DNA from: Conexivisphaera sp046536535
Lineage (GTDB): Archaea > Thermoproteota > Nitrososphaeria > Conexivisphaerales > Conexivisphaeraceae
Assembly (NCBI GenBank): GCA_046536535.1
Contig: JAWDMO010000037.1
Coordinates: 1-11,190 of the forward strand
DNA length: 11,190 nt
Reading direction: 5' to 3'
Each line of letters starts with the position of its first letter. The first letter of the stretch is position 1. Made by a program: the position numbers and the translations under genes. Below, piece by piece: positions 1-5,255 of the stretch. The notes beneath the pieces were generated by a model. It was not told the origin of the DNA and did no database searches. It worked only from the letters and a program-made list of their open reading frames with translations.

Positions 1-806
1 AGAAGGCCGACAAGCAAAGACACGTCCTCGGCGATGCGCTGGAGGGCGCCAGGAACTCGAAGGACTTCTGGGCGAGCCTCCGCGAGGGCGTCGAGGAGTT
101 CTACGAGAACAAGCAGTACGGCGAGGCAGCGCACAGGGTATCCGACATCGTGGACGCTGCGCTGAGACGGCTCGGCGCGGTCCTGGATCCGGATAGCCCC
201 CCTCCGCTCAGGCTCGTGGCCGAGGGCTACGTGAACGTGGTGAATCTCTCCGAGCTCTCCCCCAGGCAGGCAGACGTCGTGATATCGCACTACATGGACG
301 AGGTCCTGGCTGACAGGAAGAGGACGATGTCAGGGGAACCGGGGGCCTTGGCGAAGCCCGTCGTGCTGGCGCTCGAGGAGGCGCACGTATTCATTCCGGG
401 CGACGAACACGCCAGGACCAAGACGAGGGAGGCGGCCGCTAAGATAGCCAGGGAGGGGCGCAAGTTCGGGGTCTCCATCATCATAGTCTCCCAGAGGCCT
501 CAGAAGCTGGATCAGGACGTGCTGAGCCAGATGGGATCGCTGGCCATAGGGAGGCTGCTGAATCAGAGGGACAGGGCGTTCGTCCAGGACTCGAGCGAGT
601 TCATGACCGAGGAGATGGCCGGATACTTGCCGGATCTCAACCCCGGGGAGGCGATACTGGTGGGACAGTGGGTGAAGCTGCCCGCGATAGTCAAGGTGGA
701 CAGGGTGGAGGAGAAGCTGACGGGAAGGGACATAGATGCCGTGGGCGAGTGGACATCGTGGGGAGGACCGTCCGAGGACACTGATGAATTAATAAGGCGC
801 GACTGA
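1..806 (+). CDS. herA: HerA-type DNA translocase ATPase, C-terminal part (5' truncated by window edge)
   Basis: The reading frame is open from base 3, so the gene starts outside the window; 267 residues up to the TGA at 804-806 are visible. Seen: a Walker B-like strand VVLALEEAH at 352-384, a downstream helix and sensor strand VSIIIVSQRPQKL, an arginine-rich segment (GRLLNQRDRAF) that could hold the arginine finger, and a C-terminal strand LNPGEAILVGQWVKLP. This order is that of archaeal HerA, the hexameric bipolar DNA pump that works with the NurA nuclease and Mre11-Rad50 in 5'-end resection. The Walker A motif and HAS-barrel would lie upstream, off the edge. The GTG at 150 is internal coding sequence, not a start. 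A T-rich stretch (acattttatc) directly after the stop may be the terminator. The 135 bases to the next gene show nothing else clear. Assignment rests on motifs only; another HerA/FtsK-like ATPase is the alternative. Confidence 0.88.
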   Translation, partial: KADKQRHVLGDALEGARNSKDFWASLREGVEEFYENKQYGEAAHRVSDIVDAALRRLGAVLDPDSPPPLRLVAEGYVNVVNLSELSPRQADVVISHYMDEVLADRKRTMSGEPGALAKPVVLALEEAHVFIPGDEHARTKTREAAAKIAREGRKFGVSIIIVSQRPQKLDQDVLSQMGSLAIGRLLNQRDRAFVQDSSEFMTEEMAGYLPDLNPGEAILVGQWVKLPAIVKVDRVEEKLTGRDIDAVGEWTSWGGPSEDTDELIRRD

Positions 807-941
807 ACATTTTATCGGACCACCCGGCCGCTTCCCGGCGGGCGACATCCAATGCATTTGCGGGATAACGGTGACTACAATATCAGTCCATTGAACGACT
901 GTGAGGGCGCTCGCAGTTCCGTGGAACCGCGCCCGGGAGCA

Positions 942-1940
942 TCACCTCACGGTACGGTCGGAACCATTCCGGGTCCTGCGCCACAGGATCACTGCGCCGG
1001 GGCCCTCGAACTCCTCCGCCAGCGCCGAGTTCTCCAGGTGGCGCAGGTGCGAGAGCGCCTCGCCGACTGCGAAGAACCTGTTGTAGACGTCGAACGAATC
1101 GAAATCCCCCTTACCCGTATTCCACCTGATCCTCCTCGCCACGTCGTACGCGGTCATGGGCTCATCCAGGGCCCCCAGGACCTCCCCGAGCCTCCCCTCG
1201 TGGTGCCGCAGCAGCTCGTCGACCCTGGAATCGACGTCGGGGATCGCGTCCCCATGCGCAGGGAACCCCGCGCCCAGGCCGCGCACCTTCCTCAGGCTCT
1301 CCAGATAACTTCCCAGGGGGTCGTAATCGCGTCCCTCGACGCCGTACCACGATATGTTGGGCGTTATCACGGGGAGCACGTGGTCGCCGGTGTAGGCGCC
1401 CCCCGGGAACGCGTAGACCGTGTGCCCGGGCGTGTGCCCCGGCGTCCAGATCGCCCTCAATCCGCACGGCAGCTCCTCGCCGTCCCTTACAGCGCGCCAC
1501 TCCAGCTTCCACACGTCCTCGAACGCCCCCCTGAACCTCGCCATGGGTGCGACCTTGGTGAACGATTCCAGGAGATCGCCCGGGACGCCGTGCCGCGCGT
1601 AACCGTCGAGGACCCCCCGCACGTAACCGTCGAAGTCCGATCCGACGCTCCTCAGCTCCGCCTCCCCGATGCAGTACTCGGCCGATGTGAGCCGGGAGAG
1701 CAGCTGGAGGAGCGTGACGTGGTCCGCATGGAAGTGGGTGATGAACGCAAAGGAGATCTCCGATGGGCGGACCCCGAGCTCCCTCAGGCCGTTCAGGAGC
1801 CCGAGGGCGGCATCGTACGTGGCCAGCCCCACGTCCACCAGGTAGTATCCGTCCGCGCCCTCGCACTCCCCCAGGTACGCGTTCACATGGCCGAGCTCCA
1901 TCCCCGGGAGGGGGACCCTTATGCGGCGTGCGCGGTCCAC
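942..1940 (-). CDS. Metallo-beta-lactamase-fold hydrolase (LACTB2/glyoxalase II-like)
   Basis: A 332-residue zinc hydrolase of the MBL superfamily. From the GTG at 1940, the metal-binding signature HFHADH falls at residues 69-74 (H69, H71, D73, H74), followed by TPGHTPGH (candidate third histidine H169 or H173), TGDHVLP (D186 bridging ligand) and PAHGD (H229), so all expected ligands are present. The 90 residues after H229 (HHEGRLGEVLGAL...YDVARRI) resemble the winged-helix tail of LACTB2-type proteins. The substrate cannot be told from sequence. The frame stays open upstream to 2288, but that part runs through a mobile-element remnant and is not expected to be coding. The GTG at 1940 is chosen because an AATATAAG box at 1970-1963 lies 26 bases upstream, which fits a leaderless mRNA. 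The gene converges on herA. Confidence 0.87.
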   Translation of the reverse strand: MDRARRIRVPLPGMELGHVNAYLGECEGADGYYLVDVGLATYDAALGLLNGLRELGVRPSEISFAFITHFHADHVTLLQLLSRLTSAEYCIGEAELRSVGSDFDGYVRGVLDGYARHGVPGDLLESFTKVAPMARFRGAFEDVWKLEWRAVRDGEELPCGLRAIWTPGHTPGHTVYAFPGGAYTGDHVLPVITPNISWYGVEGRDYDPLGSYLESLRKVRGLGAGFPAHGDAIPDVDSRVDELLRHHEGRLGEVLGALDEPMTAYDVARRIRWNTGKGDFDSFDVYNRFFAVGEALSHLRHLENSALAEEFEGPGAVILWRRTRNGSDRTVR

Positions 1941-1962
1941 GGCGTAGCTGCGCTGCTGCCCA

Positions 1963-1970
1963 CTTATATT
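1963..1970 (-). promoter_or_regulatory. TATA box of the MBL-fold hydrolase gene
   Basis: Reads AATATAAG on the minus strand, centred 26 bases upstream of the GTG at 1940, the spacing expected between an archaeal TATA box and a start codon at the transcription start. The left boundary of mobile-element copy A (about 1982) lies only about 12 bases further upstream, so the BRE and all upstream control sequence may have been replaced by the insertion. Confidence 0.6.
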
Positions 1971-1981
1971 ACTACTTAGGA

Positions 1982-2219
1982 GGTTTTGGGGGCGGAAGAC
2001 TCCCTCCCGCGAGGGAGGATGAGGCTCTCCGACCGCGTCTTCGTCCGTCCCGGGTGCGGCCGGGCCGCGGATCGCGACCACAGCGCATCCCTCGATATCC
2101 CGAGGAGATCGGGGTGGGAACCGCCCCTGGAGCCCGTGGAGCTCCGCCCTCCACCCGCGGTCGGCGGGCAATGTAGAGTAATGAAGCGGGAAGCCCCGTC
2201 CGTGGGGCGGGTAGTTCAC
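1982..2219 (+). mobile_element. Non-autonomous IS200/IS605-type element, copy A (PATE-like, TnpB-derived)
   Basis: A 238-base unit nearly identical to 6907-7141 with the same left edge (GGxTTTGGGGGCGG) and the same right edge (AGTTCAC). Close to the left edge lies a perfect 7-bp hairpin CTCCCTC-CCGC-GAGGGAG. Next comes the C-terminal remnant of a TnpB, then a right-end hairpin (CCCGTCC-GTG-GGGCGGG, one G-T pair). Hairpins near both ends, no terminal inverted repeats and a TnpB tail are hallmarks of the IS200/IS605 superfamily. Short non-autonomous derivatives are called PATEs. No TnpA is present, so any movement would need one in trans. Sequence similarity stops sharply at both edges. Its left edge abuts the promoter of the MBL gene. 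Confidence 0.72.
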
Positions 2220-2234
2220 GTTGCCGAAATATGA
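2019..2234 (+). pseudogene. TnpB C-terminal remnant in element copy A
   Basis: In frame from 2019 one reads RLSDRVFVRPGCGRAADRDH, then a tail PLEPVELRP and VMKREAPS. This matches the end of TnpB nucleases: half of the CxxC zinc finger and the DRDxNA strand with the last RuvC aspartate. The intact TnpB in this window has the parallel order CDVCG, DRDLNAA, PEFTPVEI, LKQEPPIL. About 330 upstream residues are missing, one zinc cysteine is arginine (VRPGCG) and the conserved Asn after DRDH is serine, so it cannot be an active nuclease. Whether the short frame is translated is unknown; I think not. Confidence 0.68.
2150..2219 (+). ncRNA. Putative right-end (omega/reRNA) scaffold of element copy A
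   Basis: In TnpB elements the guide RNA is made from the 3' end of tnpB through the right end, with the guide taken from the flank just outside. Here the last 60 bases are strongly conserved with copy B even though the protein frame is broken, and they fold into a 7-bp GC hairpin just before the terminal AGTTCAC. The flank beginning at 2220 (gttgccgaaatatgaac) would supply the guide. Expression is not shown; this is inference from family architecture and conservation. Confidence 0.4.
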
Positions 2235-2319
2235 ACACATTGAGTAATGCGACCGGCGTGCCGGTGGGCACGGCGAGGGGACCGCCATCGTGCATCGTAG
2301 ATTGCAACTGGATGATGTG
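2220..2319. other. Non-coding stretch between element copy A and the direct repeats
   Basis: No convincing gene is seen. It holds one clear hairpin at 2257-2272 (CGTGCC-GGTG-GGCACG, 6 bp with a tetraloop) and an AT-rich patch gaaatatgaac at 2225-2235. If copy A makes a guide RNA, its guide would begin at 2220. Short frames on the minus strand pass through the 32-bp repeats at 2320-2421, but the 70-base repeat period is not a multiple of three, so the two repeats would be read in different frames. Confidence 0.4.
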
Positions 2320-2421
2320 CATCAAAGGGGGCATAATCCCAATCCCCATCCGGAGCGGCCTCTCGTACCAGTACACCTAACAGCTCCGCCATCAAAGGGG
2401 GCATAATCCCAATCCCCATCC
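2320..2421. repeat. 32-bp direct repeat pair with 38-base spacer (CRISPR-like geometry)
   Basis: Bases 2320-2351 and 2390-2421 are identical over 32 bases and diverge immediately outside on both sides. Each repeat begins CATCAAAGGGGG and ends CCCAATCCCCATCC, and contains a possible GGGG/CCCC stem. The 38-base spacer 2352-2389 is non-repetitive but palindromic in part: CGGAGC at 2351-2356 pairs with GCTCCG at 2383-2388, and GTAC-CA-GTAC lies at 2365-2374. Repeat and spacer lengths fit a minimal CRISPR array, but no cas gene is visible and only two repeats exist. A degenerate inverted copy may lie at 2452-2470. Alternatives are a duplicated regulatory site upstream of gdhA or the scar of a mobile element. 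Confidence 0.85.
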
Positions 2422-2489
2422 CCGAGACCCGGGAGCCATACCATCGATTGCGGTGGGGATTCAGTGATGCAGGCAGCCTTTGCCCAATA

Positions 2490-2501
2490 GCCTTTTAACT
2501 C
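2490..2501 (+). promoter_or_regulatory. Probable TATA box of the gdhA-peroxiredoxin unit
   Basis: Reads gccttttaactc, the only AT-rich box between the repeats and gdhA. Its centre lies about 27 bases upstream of the ATG at 2523 but only about 10 bases before the ATG at 2505, which favours the downstream start on a leaderless mRNA. Confidence 0.5.
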
Positions 2502-2522
2502 AGGATGGCCATCGATCCATCA

Positions 2523-3800
2523 ATGGAGCAGGAGATCAGGGCGGAAAAGGGGGAGGAGGATCCGTACAGCAACGCACTGGCGCAGCTGGCCTCCGTAGCT
2601 CAGGTGATAGACATAGAACCGGAGTATTACGAGATGCTGAAGACCCCGAGGAGGGAGATCTCCGTTTACCTGCACATGAAGATGACCGACGGTAGCGTCA
2701 AGAGCTTCGTAGGATACAGGATACAGCACAACAACGCGAGGGGGCCGTACAAGGGGGGCCTCAGGTACCATCCCATGGTATCGATGAGCGAGACTCGGGC
2801 GCTCGCGATGCTCATGACGTGGAAGACGGCCCTCATAGACGTCCCCTTCGGCGGCGCCAAGGGCGGGATAACGGTGGATCCGGCGCAGCTGAACGAGGAC
2901 GAGCTGGAGGAGCTCACCAGGAAGTACGTGGATTCCATCTACTACACCATAGGGCCGGAGGTGGACGTCCCGGCGCCCGACGTGGGGACGAACCCCCAGG
3001 TGATGGCGTGGATTATGAACGAATACTCCAAGATGAAGGGATATAACGTGCCGGCCGTTGTCACGGGGAAACCGGTCGAACTAGGCGGGTCCCTGGGGAG
3101 GAACGAGGCGACGGGGAGGGGCGTGGTGATAACCGCGAGGGAGGCGCTCAAGGCGATATTGGGGAAGGACATCAAGGGCGCGACGTTCGCCGTGCAGGGA
3201 TTCGGGAACGTCGGATCAAATACCGTCAGGTTCCTCATGGAGATGGGCGCCAAAGTCGTCGCGGTGAGCGATATAGGGGGAGGAAGGTACTTCGCAGATG
3301 GGATCCAGGTGCCGTTCGAAAAACTCCGCTCCGACTTCATGGCCTCCGGGAGCATCGGGAAACTCCCCTACGGGGCGCCGATCACGAACGAGGAGCTCCT
3401 GGAGTCCGACGTGGACGTGCTGGTGCCGGCCGCCATGGAGAACCAGATAACCGAGTCAAACGCCCACCGGATAAGGGCCAGGATAGTTGTGGAGGGCGCA
3501 AACGGGCCGACTACGCCGTTCGCCGATAGGGTTCTGGAGAGGAACGGAATAGCCGTCATACCCGATATACTCGTTAACTCCGGGGGCGTGCTCGTCTCAT
3601 ACTTCGAATGGGTCCAGAACCTGGAGAGGGAACAGTGGTCGCTCGAGGAGGTCAACTCGAAGCTTGAGGCCAGGATGATCAAGGCGTTCGGCGACGTCCA
3701 CAAATTAGCGCTGGAGAAGGGGGTGAGCCACAGACTGGCGGCGCTCGCGCTCTCCGTGGACCGCGTGGTCAGGGCAATGAGGCTCGCGGGGTGGCATTGA
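2523..3800 (+). CDS. gdhA: Glutamate dehydrogenase (NAD(P)+-dependent, archaeal hexameric type)
   Basis: Catalyses reversible oxidative deamination of glutamate to 2-oxoglutarate and ammonia in the cytosol, linking nitrogen assimilation to the TCA cycle. Counted from the ATG at 2523 the protein has 425 residues, normal for the family. Seen: the substrate pocket GPYKGGLRYHP (K77), TWK (K101), the catalytic lysine in VPFGGAKGGI (K113), PAPDVGT (D153), and the dinucleotide fold AVQGFGNVGSN (G226-x-G228-x-x-G231) with a second strand ending VAVSD. The C-terminal part continues through ILVNSGGVLVSYFEWVQN. An ATG at 2505 would add six residues, but the TATA-like box at 2490-2501 lies too close to it. 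The next gene begins on the base after the TGA. Cofactor preference (NAD or NADP) cannot be settled by eye. Confidence 0.95.
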   Translation: MEQEIRAEKGEEDPYSNALAQLASVAQVIDIEPEYYEMLKTPRREISVYLHMKMTDGSVKSFVGYRIQHNNARGPYKGGLRYHPMVSMSETRALAMLMTWKTALIDVPFGGAKGGITVDPAQLNEDELEELTRKYVDSIYYTIGPEVDVPAPDVGTNPQVMAWIMNEYSKMKGYNVPAVVTGKPVELGGSLGRNEATGRGVVITAREALKAILGKDIKGATFAVQGFGNVGSNTVRFLMEMGAKVVAVSDIGGGRYFADGIQVPFEKLRSDFMASGSIGKLPYGAPITNEELLESDVDVLVPAAMENQITESNAHRIRARIVVEGANGPTTPFADRVLERNGIAVIPDILVNSGGVLVSYFEWVQNLEREQWSLEEVNSKLEARMIKAFGDVHKLALEKGVSHRLAALALSVDRVVRAMRLAGWH

Positions 3801-4262
3801 GTGGCGTGTCCGCGCGAGGGCGATCCCGCCCCCGACTTCGAATTCGAATCGAAATCCGGGAGGACCTCCATATCATCCATGAGGGGTTCCCCGATCGTCA
3901 TCTACTTCTTCCCGAAGGCGTTCACGCAGGGATGCACGAGGGAGCTGCAGAGGTTCGTCCAGCTGGCGGGGGAGTTCGAGGCGCTCGGGGCCGAGGTCAT
4001 CGGCGTGAGCGCCGATGGGCCGGGGACCATGGCCAGGTTCGCGGCGAAGTACGGCGCGAGGTTCCCGCTGGTCCCCGATGCGGAGAAGCGCATAATCTCG
4101 GAATACTGCGCCGGAAGCGAGAGGGGTAAGGGGGCCCGCAGGGTGACGTTCGTAGTGGGACCCGACGGCATGATAAAGGCCGTCCTCGAGGGGCTAAGAA
4201 AGGCGGAGGATCACGCGGATAGGGCGCTCGATGTCCTGAGATCGTCCGCGCACAGGGCCTAG
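3801..4262 (+). CDS. Peroxiredoxin (AhpC/TSA superfamily, Bcp/PrxQ-like)
   Basis: A 153-residue thiol peroxidase predicted to reduce hydrogen peroxide and organic peroxides in the cytosol. The thioredoxin-like fold starts with GDPAPDFEFES. The active-site motif Px3TxxC is seen in YFFPKAFTQGCT with the peroxidatic cysteine C45, and the conserved arginine strand appears as RRVTFVVGPDG. PrxQ proteins often have a resolving cysteine five residues after the first; here that position is glutamine. C103 (EYCAGS) and C3 are the only other cysteines, so it is either a 1-Cys enzyme or resolves through C103. The GTG start follows the gdhA stop with no gap (TGA|GTG), suggesting one transcript and coupled translation. 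Its TAG stop overlaps the stop of the convergent gene in a CTAG. Confidence 0.9.
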   Translation: MACPREGDPAPDFEFESKSGRTSISSMRGSPIVIYFFPKAFTQGCTRELQRFVQLAGEFEALGAEVIGVSADGPGTMARFAAKYGARFPLVPDAEKRIISEYCAGSERGKGARRVTFVVGPDGMIKAVLEGLRKAEDHADRALDVLRSSAHRA

Positions 4263-5116
4263 GGCGCATTCAGGTCGGAGTAGCCGTAGACCCTCAGTTT
4301 GCCCTTCGGCGCATTCACGTTCAGCAGGGCCGCCCTCTCCCGCGCCATGGGGATGTCCTTCTCCAGCGTCAGTTCATCCCCGGAGAGCGATCCGAAGAGC
4401 CTGATACCCCTCATCACCGCGTGGAGGGACTGCGAATCCGTGGCCAGCTGAAATCTATGGGTTACGCGTATCGACCGCGAGGCGACCGCGCCCGGCCTCA
4501 GTATAGCGTAGCACTCCTTCAGGTCCCTCTCATCGACTCCCCTCAGGGAGATCCCATACCTGACCCCGGGTCCCACGGAGTCGTAATCCTCGTCCAGCAC
4601 CTGTATCGACTTTATGGACGCGGACCTCCCGGATGGGAGGAGGACCACCTCGTCGTGGACGCTGAGCCCTGTGAACGTGATCCCGAGCGCGACGGGCCCG
4701 ACCCCCTTGACTATGAATCCGGAGTCCACGAGCGCGAACCCGAGATCGGGGGTTGACGGGTCCCTGGGCTCAAACTCCCCGACCATCCCGGCGATCCCGA
4801 ACCCCCTGAACATCGATGAGAAGCGCGCGGGATCCGACGCGATCACGATCCCGGGCCTCCCCGATGCCTCGGCCAGGAGCGCGAGCTCAGCCTCATCCCT
4901 GGAGAGGTCCGTCGATATCATGTAGAAGAAATCCGACGCCGTGAGGGCCTCGGCGGCGTCCAGGATCGATTCCCCCGGGACCAGTATTGTGAGCAGACGT
5001 TCGCCGGACTTCCTGTAATATTTCCCCTCCTCCTTTCTCTTGCCGAGCCTGCCGGCGAGCTCCGCCGCGGCCTCCCTATCCAGCGCGAGCGCCGACACTA
5101 TGCCACCGGTCAGCAT
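4259..5116 (-). CDS. EF-Tu/SelB-like translation-factor homologue lacking GTPase motifs
   Basis: A 285-residue protein counted from the ATG at 5116. The segment at about residues 132-206 (FIVKGVGPVALGITFTGL, VHDEVVLLP, SIKSIQVLDEDYDSVGPGVRYGISLRGV) is clearly an EF-Tu-type domain II beta barrel, and the remainder to the C terminus looks like domain III. The first 120 residues take the place of the G domain but show no GxxxxGK[ST], no DxxG and no NKxD. The order ELAGRLGKRKEEGKYYRKSGERLLTILVPG recalls archaeal EF-Tu-like proteins with a degenerate G domain. A role in translation or binding of a tRNA or protein is plausible but unproven. A TTG at 5182 would add 22 arginine-rich residues; I prefer 5116 because those look non-homologous and a CTTAAG box lies about 30 bases upstream. 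Confidence 0.75.
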   Translation of the reverse strand: MLTGGIVSALALDREAAAELAGRLGKRKEEGKYYRKSGERLLTILVPGESILDAAEALTASDFFYMISTDLSRDEAELALLAEASGRPGIVIASDPARFSSMFRGFGIAGMVGEFEPRDPSTPDLGFALVDSGFIVKGVGPVALGITFTGLSVHDEVVLLPSGRSASIKSIQVLDEDYDSVGPGVRYGISLRGVDERDLKECYAILRPGAVASRSIRVTHRFQLATDSQSLHAVMRGIRLFGSLSGDELTLEKDIPMARERAALLNVNAPKGKLRVYGYSDLNAP

Positions 5117-5255
5117 TCCCGGGAACCGTCCGGGATTCCATCTCTTAAGCGCTCCGCGTCGACGGCGGCAGCCCTTGAACAACCGAATCGGGCCTCAGGA
5201 CGACGCTCGCCAACGACGAGCAGGCGATCTGGCGCTGCGTCCGAGGGATGATCAA

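Noticed and set aside
852..1979. Long plus-strand open frame of 375 codons opposite the MBL gene
   Set aside because: Its composition (Arg, Pro, Val rich, low complexity) is that of an antisense shadow in GC-rich DNA, and the minus-strand frame carries a complete zinc-hydrolase motif set.
1941..2288. Extension of the MBL hydrolase frame upstream of 1940, which would give a 448-residue protein
   Set aside because: The extension runs antisense through element copy A, has no homology-like content, and a well-placed TATA box supports the GTG at 1940.
2216..2419. Minus-strand frame of 67 codons through the direct repeats
   Set aside because: The 70-base repeat period puts the two repeats in different reading frames, and no homology or promoter is apparent. 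A small real gene here cannot be fully excluded.
5183..5255. Gene or RNA between the EF-Tu-like gene and the tnpB element
   Set aside because: Only a weak GCTCG/CGAGC hairpin is seen near 5206-5222; no frame, promoter or RNA motif is convincing.
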